Shown here one piece after another: positions 34,683 to 43,200 of a stretch of DNA of 64,000 bases. A program made the position numbers and the translations under genes. Under the pieces are notes generated by a model. It was not told the DNA's origin, made no database searches, and saw nothing but the letters and a program-made list of their open reading frames with translations. Numbering within the stretch: position 1 is the first letter of the stretch; every line of letters begins with the position of its first letter. Source of the DNA: JAVBMV01 sp031552145 (GTDB lineage: Bacteria > Myxococcota > Myxococcia > Myxococcales > UBA5297); contig JAVBMV010000003.1 in assembly GCA_031552145.1 (NCBI GenBank), positions 186,001 through 250,000 on the forward strand, in the 5' to 3' direction.

Positions 34683-35951
34683 ATGCTCTTCTCAGACTAT
34701 CTCGACGCCGAGTGGCGCCCCGCGCTCGGCTGCACCGAGCCCGCCGCCATCGCCTTCGCTGCCTCGCACGCGGCCAATCAGTCCAAGGGTCATGTGCGGG
34801 CAGTCCACCTCACCTGCGACCCACGCATCTACAAGAACTGCTACGCGGTGGGCATCCCCAACTCGGACAAAAAGGTGGGCATCCTCTGGTCGGTGGCGAT
34901 CGGCGCAGAGATCCCCGACCCGAGCGCTGGCCTGCAGCTCTTCAGGCAGACCAATGCGCCCATCCTGGCAAAGGCGATGGGGCTGCTCGACGCTGGGGCC
35001 ATTACGGTCGACGTGGACCACTCGAAGCGCGAGCTCTTCATCGACTGCCGCGTCGTGCGCGCCGAGGGCGTGGGGCGCGCCGTGGTAGAGCGCGAGCACA
35101 CGCGCCTCACGCTGCTGGAGCGCGACGGCAAGCCCACCTTCAAGCTCCAGGAGGAGAGCTCGGGCGCCGCCGCCGCGAAGAGCAGCGCGCGCGCGGAGCT
35201 GGCTCGGCTCTCCCTCGACGAACTCATCGCGCTGGCGGGCAGCGCCACCGCGGCCGACCGCGCCAGGCTCCACGAGGGCGTCGCGATGAACCTGGCCATG
35301 GCGCGCCACGGCATGGCGCTGGGCGGCGACCGCCCCGCCCCCGACGCGATGATGCGCGCCGGGCAGCTCGTGGCGGCGGCGGTCTACTCCCGCATGACGG
35401 GGGAGGATCTCGCCGTGATGAGCCTGGCCGGCTCGGGGAACAAGGGACTGACGGTGGCCCTCCCTCTGGCCGTGCTCTCGGGCGCCGAAGAGGCGATACC
35501 GACCGACGGGGCGGAGCGCGCGCGCTATGAGGAGGCGCTGGCCCTCGCCTGCGTGCTCACCTCGGCCGCCACCCACTACCTGGGCTCTCTCTCGGCCGTC
35601 TGCGGCTGCGTCAACGCGGCGGGCATCGGACTGGCCGCCGCCATCGTGAAGCTGCGCGGCGGTGACGATGCGGCCATCGGCGCCGCCGTGCAGAACATGG
35701 TGGGGAACATCACCGGGATGATCTGCGACGGCGCGAAGGTGGGATGCGGGCTGAAGACCTCTACAGGCGTCGACGCCGCCTTCCGGGCCGCCGCGCTCGC
35801 GCTGATGGGGCGTGGCGTCACGGCCAGCGACGGCATCGTGGGCACCACCCCCGAGGAGTCGCTGCGCTTCCTCTCCCGCATCGCCAACGAGGGCATGGGC
35901 GCGATGGATGGGCAGATCCTCCAGATCATGCGCGAGAAGCTGCGGCGCTAA
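34683..35951 (+). CDS. L-cysteine desulfidase (CdsB/CyuA, UPF0597 family)
   Basis: This 422-residue enzyme belongs to the UPF0597/L-cysteine desulfidase family, which splits L-cysteine to pyruvate, ammonia and sulfide using a [4Fe-4S] cluster. The family start WRPALGCTEPAAIAFA is present, as are the later Cys motifs SAVCGCVNAAGIG and MICDGAKVGCGLK that bind the cluster, and the SGNKGLTVALPL block. The start is ATG 34683 (MLFSDYLDAEW) with GAGGG upstream; longer frames only add low-complexity sequence. It is divergent from the ECF sigma gene and upstream of the FMN riboswitch, from which it is separated by an independent promoter-like site. Confidence 0.9.
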   Translation: MLFSDYLDAEWRPALGCTEPAAIAFAASHAANQSKGHVRAVHLTCDPRIYKNCYAVGIPNSDKKVGILWSVAIGAEIPDPSAGLQLFRQTNAPILAKAMGLLDAGAITVDVDHSKRELFIDCRVVRAEGVGRAVVEREHTRLTLLERDGKPTFKLQEESSGAAAAKSSARAELARLSLDELIALAGSATAADRARLHEGVAMNLAMARHGMALGGDRPAPDAMMRAGQLVAAAVYSRMTGEDLAVMSLAGSGNKGLTVALPLAVLSGAEEAIPTDGAERARYEEALALACVLTSAATHYLGSLSAVCGCVNAAGIGLAAAIVKLRGGDDAAIGAAVQNMVGNITGMICDGAKVGCGLKTSTGVDAAFRAAALALMGRGVTASDGIVGTTPEESLRFLSRIANEGMGAMDGQILQIMREKLRR

Positions 35952-36024
35952 AGAGACGGGCGGACGCCCCCTCTTCCCCCCTCCAAGTTTACCGAGGCTC
36001 TCGACGAAGCGGAGTGACGCGGAG

Positions 36025-36054
36025 TTGGGAAAAGGGAGCGCGTTGGTCTATCTT
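36025..36054 (+). promoter_or_regulatory. Candidate promoter ahead of the FMN riboswitch
   Basis: TTGGGA (36025-36030) and TATCTT (36049-36054) are spaced 18 bp apart. A start of transcription about 7 nt downstream would fall just at the 5' edge of the FMN element. This is a by-eye match with 4 of 6 consensus bases in each hexamer. Confidence 0.4.
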
Positions 36055-36057
36055 CGC

Positions 36058-36206
36058 GCCGCCTCAGGGCGGGGTGAAAGCCCCCACCGGCGGTGACCCA
36101 CATCCATTGGGAAGCCCGCGAGCGCCGCGCTCCTCACGAGGAGGGCGCGGGACAGCAGATCTGGTGAGACTCCAGAGCCGACGGTAACAGTCCGGAAGAG
36201 AGAGAG
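36058..36206 (+). ncRNA. FMN riboswitch (RFN element)
   Basis: The conserved RFN core blocks occur in order: CAGGGCGGGGTGAAA at 36065-36079, CCCCACCGGCGGTGA at 36082-36096, an AGCCCGCGAGCG block at 36113-36124, a variable GC-rich hairpin (36125-36150), then GACAGCAGATCTGGTGAGA and CCAGAGCCGACGGTAACAG, and a closing GGAAGAGAG. It lies directly ahead of ribB with only a dozen bases to the start codon, so FMN binding most likely blocks ribosome access or triggers early termination. Confidence 0.96.
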
Positions 36207-36217
36207 ACAAAGGGACC

Positions 36218-36910
36218 ATGAAGACGACAGAGATCGAGTTGGTGAAGAAGCAGGTGGAGGCCGCGCTTACGTCACTGCGCGCGGGGCGCGGCGTGCTGGT
36301 CATGGATGACGAGGCACGGGAGAACGAGGGAGACCTCATCTTCGCCGCCGAGAGCATCACCACCGAGCAGATGGCGCTGCTCATCCGCACCTGCAGCGGC
36401 ATCGTCTGCCTCTGCCTCACCCCCGAGAAGACCGAGCAGCTCGACCTGCCTATGATGGTAGCCAACAACACCAACCGGGGCGGCACCGGCTTCACGGTGA
36501 GTATCGAGGCCACCGTGGGCGTCACCACCGGCGTCTCGGCCGCCGACCGCGTCACCACCATCCGCGCCGCCGTCGCTCCCGACGCGCGCCCCTCCGACCT
36601 GCGCAGGCCGGGGCACATCTTCCCGCTGCGCGCGCGGGCGGGAGGCGTGCTGGAGCGGCAGGGACACACCGAGGCGACCGTCGATCTGATGCGCCTCGCC
36701 GGCCTCTCTCCCTGCGGCGTGCTCTGCGAGCTGATGAACCCCGACGGCACCATGGCGCGCCTGCCCGAGGTGGAGAGGTTCTCGCGCGAGCACCAGATTC
36801 CAATTCTCACCATCGAGGCGCTCATCGCCTATCGCAAGGCCTTCGACCTGCCGGGCGCGCAGAGCAGACCCTCCCCGCAGAGCCAGAAGCAGGTGGCGTG
36901 CGCGGGATAA
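36218..36910 (+). CDS. ribB: 3,4-dihydroxy-2-butanone-4-phosphate synthase
   Basis: This 230-residue single-domain RibB converts ribulose 5-phosphate to formate and the four-carbon unit of riboflavin. The acidic metal-binding loop DDEARENEGDLIFAAE (about 30-45), the CLCLTPE and TGFTVSIEA blocks, the GHIFPLRAR substrate loop, and the QGHTEATVDLMRLAGL segment with its essential His are all present. The fused GTP cyclohydrolase II domain of RibBA proteins is absent. An FMN riboswitch lies immediately upstream, so the gene is shut off when FMN is plentiful. The end overlaps the start of an ATP-grasp ligase gene by 13 nt. Confidence 0.96.
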   Translation: MKTTEIELVKKQVEAALTSLRAGRGVLVMDDEARENEGDLIFAAESITTEQMALLIRTCSGIVCLCLTPEKTEQLDLPMMVANNTNRGGTGFTVSIEATVGVTTGVSAADRVTTIRAAVAPDARPSDLRRPGHIFPLRARAGGVLERQGHTEATVDLMRLAGLSPCGVLCELMNPDGTMARLPEVERFSREHQIPILTIEALIAYRKAFDLPGAQSRPSPQSQKQVACAG

Positions 36911-37821
36911 AGAAGCGCGCCCGGCGTCTCACGCTGGCGCTGCTCTCCAGGAGGCGCTCGCTCTATTCAACCGGGCGCCTGCTCCAGGCCGCGCGCGAAC
37001 GCTCGCTGAAGCCCATCCTGCTCGACTCTTCGCGCGTGAGCGCGGGGCTTGTCGATGGCAGGCTGACACTCTCGCAAGGCGGCGTTGCGATCCATGCGCC
37101 CGACGTGGCCATCCCGCGGATGGCGAGCTCGTCGAGCGCGAGCGGCCTCGCGCTGGCCAGGCAACTCGAGCTGATGGGGGTGCCGCTGCTCAACGGCTCC
37201 GAGGCGATCGCCCAGAGCCGCGACAAGCTCCGCTCGCTCCAGATGCTTGCCCGCGCCGGCATCCCCGTGCCCCGAAGCATCTTCGCGCCGCGCCGCACGG
37301 AGGTGGAGCCCCTCTTGGGCGAGTTGGAGGAGCGGTTCGGCGGTCTGCCCGTAATTCTGAAGCTGCTCCACGGCACGCACGGCGTGGGCGTCATGCTCGC
37401 CTCCACGCGCGAGGAGGCGCGGAGCGCCCTGGCCACGCTCTTCGAGCTGGGCGAGGAGTTGCTGGTACAAGAGTTCGTGGGGGAGGCGGAGGGGGCCGAT
37501 CTGCGCGCCCTGGTGGTCGGCGAGCGCGTGGTGGCCACCATGCGCCGACGCGCGCGCGCCGGTGAGTTTCGCGCCAATCTGCACCGCGGCGGAGATGGCA
37601 GCCGCGCCACGCTCTCGGACGAAGCGGCGGCGCTCGCGGTGAAGGCTGCGCGCGCTGTCGGGCTGGAGGTCGCGGGCGTCGACCTGATCGAGTCGAAGCG
37701 CGGGCCACTCATCTTGGAGCTGAATGCCAGCCCAGGGTTGGAAGGGATAGAGCGCTCCACCGGGGTAGATGTGGCCGGCGCCATGGTCGACCGCGCGCTG
37801 GAGCTCTTGGCGCTGGGCTGA
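36898..37821 (+). CDS. RimK-family ATP-grasp ligase (alpha-L-glutamate ligase-like)
   Basis: This 307-residue enzyme has the RimK-type arrangement: an N-terminal pre-ATP-grasp domain, NGSEAIAQSRDKLRSLQMLARAGIPVPRS at about 100-130, the phosphate-binding loop LKLLHGTHGVGV near 165, EELLVQEFVGEAEGADLRALV near 190, and the metal-binding VDLIES ... LELNASPGLEGIE near 260-285. Such enzymes join glutamate or a similar amino acid to a carboxylate acceptor. The GTG start at 36898 overlaps ribB by 13 nt, so it is co-translated under the FMN riboswitch. This hints at a role in flavin or deazaflavin side-chain chemistry, but a housekeeping RimK activity riding in the operon is just as possible. Confidence 0.88.
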   Translation: MRGIKKRARRLTLALLSRRRSLYSTGRLLQAARERSLKPILLDSSRVSAGLVDGRLTLSQGGVAIHAPDVAIPRMASSSSASGLALARQLELMGVPLLNGSEAIAQSRDKLRSLQMLARAGIPVPRSIFAPRRTEVEPLLGELEERFGGLPVILKLLHGTHGVGVMLASTREEARSALATLFELGEELLVQEFVGEAEGADLRALVVGERVVATMRRRARAGEFRANLHRGGDGSRATLSDEAAALAVKAARAVGLEVAGVDLIESKRGPLILELNASPGLEGIERSTGVDVAGAMVDRALELLALG

Positions 37822-37906
37822 ACTACTCCCGTTTGCCATGGGGGCCGCCACCCCCTACTCTTCCCACTCGGTCCCTGACGAATCGACTGCAAACGCGAGT
37901 CCACGA

Positions 37907-38812
37907 ATGAGACACCTGCGAGTCCCCGCTCTCCTGCCCCTTTTGCTTGCCCTCGCCTCCTGTGGCGATTTCGACCTTGGAGGGCCCGGCGACGAGCCAG
38001 TGACCTTCTCGCGCGGCTACGCCTTCATCCGAGATGACGCGCTCTATGTAGCGGACCGCTCCGACTACGAGAACGCGCTGAGGCTCTCCGCCACCGGCCA
38101 GGTGAAGGAGGCGGCGCTCTCGCCCGACGGCAGGGTGATCGTCTACGTCAGCGCCACCCCCAGCGGCCTCACCAGCCTGCGCAGGATCAACCCGGATGGC
38201 GGCGCCGACAGCGAGCTGGTGCCAATCACCAGTGGGAAAAACCTCTCCAACCCCACCCTCTCGCGAGACGCGGCGCAGATCGCTTACATCTCCACGGAGA
38301 GCGGCAAGGCGACGCTCAACCTCGTCAACCTCAATGGCAGCGGCAATCGGCAGCTGGGGACGAGCCAGAGCGAGTTCTCCCCCACCTTCTACGCCGATGG
38401 CGCCTCTGTCCTGGTCGCGTCCGGCGGCAGCGCTCTCTCGGTGGAAGAGCTGGTTCGCGTCGACCTGGCCACCGCCCATCGGGAGACCGTCATGTCCGGG
38501 ATGGAGGGAATGGACCCCAGCGTCGCGCTCTCGCCCGACGGGACGCGCGCCGCCTATGAGCGGAGCGAGGGAGGGCGACGGCGCATCTATGTGATCAATC
38601 TCACCGCCGGCGCCGGCGAGGTGGGCGAACAGCATCTCCTCGCCAACATGAGCGGCGACATGCGCTGGCCCACCTGGATCTCCAACGCGCAGGTCGGCTA
38701 CTCCGGCAGGGCCTCAAGCGGGGTCTGGTCGATCTATGAGGCCTCGGCAGAGACCGGCACCTACTCGCTGGCGGTGCCCGCCGCCCAGCAGGGCAGCTAC
38801 GGCGGCAGGTAG
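37907..38812 (+). CDS. TolB/WD40-like beta-propeller lipoprotein
   Basis: This 301-residue lipoprotein has lipobox LALASC (Cys near 19). The mature part is made of propeller blades of the TolB/PD40 type: AALSPDGRVIVYVS, TLSRDAAQIAYIST, FYADGASVLVAS and ALSPDGTRAAYERS. No catalytic residues are evident, so it is probably a periplasmic binding or scaffold protein rather than an S9 peptidase. The start is the ATG at 37907, chosen because the signal peptide begins there. It stands alone, 85 bp after the RimK-like gene and 75 bp before the DUF4143 ATPase. Confidence 0.78.
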   Translation: MRHLRVPALLPLLLALASCGDFDLGGPGDEPVTFSRGYAFIRDDALYVADRSDYENALRLSATGQVKEAALSPDGRVIVYVSATPSGLTSLRRINPDGGADSELVPITSGKNLSNPTLSRDAAQIAYISTESGKATLNLVNLNGSGNRQLGTSQSEFSPTFYADGASVLVASGGSALSVEELVRVDLATAHRETVMSGMEGMDPSVALSPDGTRAAYERSEGGRRRIYVINLTAGAGEVGEQHLLANMSGDMRWPTWISNAQVGYSGRASSGVWSIYEASAETGTYSLAVPAAQQGSYGGR

Positions 38813-38817
38813 CGGGG

Positions 38818-38873
38818 GCGAACTGGTAAAAAATATTGCCGATCCTGGGCGAAACTGGTAAAAAATGTCGCCG
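38818..38873. repeat. Two direct repeats (GCGAA-CTGGTAAAAAAT) ahead of the ATPase gene
   Basis: GCGAACTGGTAAAAAATATTGCCG (38818-38841, split here for reading as GCGAACTGG plus TAAAAAATATTGCCG) recurs with small changes at 38849-38873. The shared core CTGGTAAAAAAT starts at 38823 and 38855, exactly 32 bp (about three helical turns) apart. The A-runs stand out in this GC-rich window. The second copy ends 14 bp before the start of the DUF4143 ATPase gene. Confidence 0.75.
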
Positions 38874-38887
38874 TTTTCAGGGTCGCC

Positions 38888-40222
38888 ATGCTCGAACGCC
38901 TAAAAGAGATCATCCTCGATCGCCAGGAATCCGTACTTGAGCCGGGGACACCGAGGCGTCTGGAATATGCCTCGATGCCGAGGAAAGCATCTGTCTTCAT
39001 CGGCGTGCGCAGGTGCGGGAAGTCCACCTTCATGGCCCAGCAGATGGAGCGTCTACTCGCCGAGGGCGCTCCTCGCCAGAGCTTCCTCTATCTCAATTTC
39101 TTCGATGACCGGCTTCACGAGCTTCGCCAGGGCAAGTTGGAGCGAATCATGGAGGCTTGGTTTGCGCTCTACCCCGAAAAGAAAGGAAGGGAGAAAACCT
39201 ATTGCTTCTTCGATGAGCTCCAGATGCTTCCGGGTTGGGAGTCCTTCGTCGAACGACTGATGCGCGAAGAGAATTGCGAGGTCTTCATTACTGGCTCTTC
39301 GGCGCAGATGCTGTCGCGCGAGATCGCTACTCAGATGAGAGGTCGCGCGCTCACCTGGGAACTCTTCCCCTTCTCCTTTCGTGAATACCTCGACTTTCAC
39401 GGGGTCGACGGCGACGCTCCTCTCTCGACGAGGAGACGTCTGCTGATACAGCGCGCCTTCGACGACTACTGGGAGCGGGGCGGTTTCCCCGAGGTTGCCG
39501 GGGTCGAACGCTCCCTTCGAATCAAGCTTCACCAGGAGTATTTCAACGCGCTCCTATTTCGAGACCTGATCGAGCGCCACGATGTCGCGCATCCCAAGGC
39601 GGTAACCGACCTCGCATACTGGCTCATCGACAACACGGCGTCGCTCTATACGATCAACCGTCTGACAGGGTACCTGAAATCGCTGGGGCACACGGCTCCC
39701 AAGGCGACGGTTTCCAGCTATCTCGACTGGTTCGAGGATGCCTATTTCTTCTTCACGGTACGTCTCTTCGACGCTTCGCTTGCGCGCTCGCATGCGAACC
39801 CCAAGAAGATCTACTGCGTCGACCACGCGCTCATTACGTCCACGAGCTCCGGGGTCCTGGTCAACTCGGGGCATTTGCTCGAGAACCTCGTCTTCATGGC
39901 TCTGCGGCGAGTGACCTCCGAGATCTACTATCTCCGCACCCGTAATGGCCGCGAGGTCGACTTCATAGCGCGGCTCCCAGATCGCTCGCGGCTCCTGGTT
40001 CAGGTCTGCGAGTCGCTCGTTGAGCCCGCGACCAGGAAGCGCGAAGTAACGGCGCTCGCCGAGGCAATGCAGGAGCAAGGGCTCTCGCGCGGCGTAATCG
40101 TGACGCGCCGCGAAGAGGAGCAGATCGACCTCGCCAACGGAACCATCGAGGTGCTCCCGGCGTGGCGCTTTCTGCTGAGGCAGGCAGCCGGCAAAGGCCG
40201 GCGCCTCGCCGCGTCTCCTTAA
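38888..40222 (+). CDS. AAA ATPase with DUF4143 C-terminal domain
   Basis: This 444-residue protein of the AAA_14/DUF4143 type has Walker A GVRRCGKST near residue 40, Walker B CFFDELQML near 106 and sensor region VFITGSSAQML near 132. GRALTWELFPFSFREYL follows, and the DUF4143 part has a nuclease-like NGREVDFIARL motif near 360 and a conserved QVC strand. These proteins are widespread in bacteria and archaea with no settled function; mobility or defence-related roles have been suggested. Base composition is lower in GC than its neighbours and it stands between unrelated genes, so horizontal acquisition is plausible. Two 32-bp-spaced direct repeats precede it. Its end overlaps the convergent giant lipoprotein gene by 4 bp. 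Confidence 0.9.
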   Translation: MLERLKEIILDRQESVLEPGTPRRLEYASMPRKASVFIGVRRCGKSTFMAQQMERLLAEGAPRQSFLYLNFFDDRLHELRQGKLERIMEAWFALYPEKKGREKTYCFFDELQMLPGWESFVERLMREENCEVFITGSSAQMLSREIATQMRGRALTWELFPFSFREYLDFHGVDGDAPLSTRRRLLIQRAFDDYWERGGFPEVAGVERSLRIKLHQEYFNALLFRDLIERHDVAHPKAVTDLAYWLIDNTASLYTINRLTGYLKSLGHTAPKATVSSYLDWFEDAYFFFTVRLFDASLARSHANPKKIYCVDHALITSTSSGVLVNSGHLLENLVFMALRRVTSEIYYLRTRNGREVDFIARLPDRSRLLVQVCESLVEPATRKREVTALAEAMQEQGLSRGVIVTRREEEQIDLANGTIEVLPAWRFLLRQAAGKGRRLAASP

Positions 40223-43200
40223 GGGACCTCTTCCACCCAGATCTCGAATGGGCCTCGGGCTGAATAGTCCTTTGCGTCCGCGAAGATGTAGTAGGTCTGG
40301 TTCGGAATAGGATTCGAGACCAGGACCGACTCGGGCCTGGAGGAACTACCTCCGTCGACTCCCGCGACGCATTGGGTGACATCGCACGCGGTCGAGACCC
40401 AGAGCGTCGCATCCCAGTAGGGATTGGGCTTGAGAGAGACCTTGAAAGGCGTCGTCGTGGTGGGCGTGTAGCGATAGACCAGCTCGGCGCCACGGCCGCG
40501 CTCATACGATTTGGTGCAGCCGCCCGCCGCGCTCTTCCCAAAGGAGTAATCGGCGTTGGCGTTCGTATTGTCGCCCGATTGCCGGGGGTTCGCGTCGAGC
40601 TGGAGGGCGATGGCCCCCTCGCACCGGTCGTTCGGTGGCGGCGCCTTCGCCGTGTCGTGATCGACGACTTTTACGTAGAGTTTATGGCTTCCCACCGCCG
40701 CCATGTCCTTGTAGTCGACGAACACGAAGTAGTTCTGATTGGCAACGAGCTTGCGTACGACCAGGGCGTTCGACCCCGTGGTGCGCCCATCGATGCAGGC
40801 CAGCTCATTCTCCTGCAAGTCGGACTCACAGCTATTGCGCAAATAGATGAAGGGCGCCGGAGCGCCGGTGACATAGAGGCTCAGATCAAAGTCCCGGGGA
40901 TAACGAAGCGAATAGGTAAAATCGGGGCCATGGAGCGCCTCGCACAGCCCCGTGGTCGTCGTGTCGGCGTCGTATTTCGTGAAGACGCGCCCGGCCTGCT
41001 CGTTATAGTCGCCCGCGACGGGGAGCACGATCTCCTGGAGGCCGGCGCATCCACCAGGAATTGGCACGACGACCTCTGATTCCAAGGCGAGATCGACCCA
41101 GAAGCTGCCACCGGCGGCCGCCGAGTTGCTGTCGACCCACAGGTAATAGTCGGCGCCTCCCGCCAGTTGGGGTGCTTCGATCGAGGCGGTCCTGCCGCCG
41201 GTCGGGGCATGACAGGCCAACCGATAGACGAGGTCATGCGCTCCGCAGACCGGGCGTAGATAGAGGGCGGGAACGAAATCGGCGTCGACAATCGCTTTGA
41301 AGCCATACGGATGATCCAGATGGAAGCGATAGACTTTCTCGGGACCGTTCGAGGCGCCACAGAGACCGGTCGTGTCGTGGCGTGCATCATCGAGCGTCCC
41401 GCTGATGGAGGCCCTCGAGTTCGTGAACGAGACGACCGCGCTCTCTGGAAAGGGCTCGACGCAGGTGTCGTTGGCGGCCAGCCGGTCTGGGGACAACGCT
41501 CGCACGTCGATTGTGAATCTCCCCGAAGCTTCGGGAGCGACCGCGTCGACGACGATGTAGACGCGCTGCTCGGAGGTCAGGTGAACGGACGCCACCGCCG
41601 ACGCACCAACGGCGCTCGCCGTCGCGCACGCCAGCTCGCTCTCGGGGTCGGTGTCACAGGACGCGCGCAGGTGGAGGGAAGGCAGATAGATACCCTCAAA
41701 CGCAGTTCCCTCGGCCGTCAAGGCTACTGTGAGGGTTCTCCCGGCGGGCGCGTCGACGGCGTAGACCAGGTCGGGCCCGCCCATCGCGGCGCAGGTGCCG
41801 CTCATGTCATCTCGTCCACTCTCGATCCCGGTCGCGCTGGCGAGGCTTCCGCGGCCCAGGGCATCGAGCGCGATCACCGGAAGCTCGGGCGCATCGCAGC
41901 TATCATTCTCGGCGGGCGGCGGCGTGAGCACCTTCGTGACGACGAGCGTGTAGGGCAGGGGCGTCGCCTCCACGGCGTAGATGTTCGTCGTATCGACGAA
42001 GAGATAATAGACGCCGGGGCCGAGCGCCAATTCCTCTATTGTGGCGTTTCCGTTGGATCCCAGAACACAGGCGTCCGCGACGGGCGAGGCGCCCGCGCAC
42101 TCCTCTCCCGAGCGTACATAGAGGGCCGGCCTATCGAATTGACTGGTCGAAGTCCAATAGAAGGTCATGCTCCCAATCACCGTGGCGCTGATCGTCGCCG
42201 GTGCGTCGAGGTCGAGCCTATAGACGTGCTCGGGGCCCACGAAACCTGTCGGAAGATTACAGTCGCCCAGCTCGTCGCTCTGCTCTCCCCAGAGAAGGCC
42301 CGAAACTACGGCAAGTCCTTTGCCATCGAAGGGGGGGAGCTCGGCTGCGTCCTCGCAGGTCTCTGGAGCCGCGTCTCGGACAAAAGAGGCGACCACGGTG
42401 AAGGGGCCGCCTGCCGTCGGCGACGAGCCGTCGACCCACAGATAATAGGTCTCCTCGAGCTCCGACGAAATGGTGGTCCGGATCGACACGGGTTGCCCGG
42501 CGCTCCCCGCCATCTCGCACGAAAGTGCCGAGGCCTGACTCCCGCAGACGGTCCTGATCTCGGGATTGAGCGCCATCCCCGACCCCGGCGAAGGGACGAG
42601 CGTCGCGATGAGCGTGCCCGGGCCCGCAAGCCGCATCTGGAACGCAGCCTCCGCGCCCGACCAATTGTTGCAGGAGTTATGCATGGTGCTCGTACGACCC
42701 GCGGTGGTGCCGTTCGCCAGGGCATACCCACTCGAGAGATCGAGGACCGTCGCGGCCTCGCAGAGGGCCCGAACACCGGCGGGCACGGAGGTCGGCGCTG
42801 CGCTGGGAGGAGGATGCGTCGGCAGCATGCTCCCGGTCGGGACGAGGTCGATGTCGCCGTAGAATATATGGTCCTGCCTTCCATAGCCGCTGTCGAACCA
42901 GATGACATATGTCCCCGGTGGAATGTCCTCCCAGATGACCTGCGCCTTGCCACCCATGCGGCGGTCACATTTCGCGAGCGCGGGAGGCGGCTCGGAGGTG
43001 GGCACGAAGAGCGTACAGTCGGTCGCGGAGACAATCCGCTGTACGTCGATGGAGGCAGTAAAGCTGCTCCTCTCGGGATAGACATGGTTGACCGCGAGCG
43101 TCCAGCCTTCCCCGGTCGCCTCCGGCACCTCGATGAGGACGGCATAGTCCCTGGCCGGCTGCATCCCGCCCTCGCCGCCCGGCATCAGCTCGGGCGTTCC

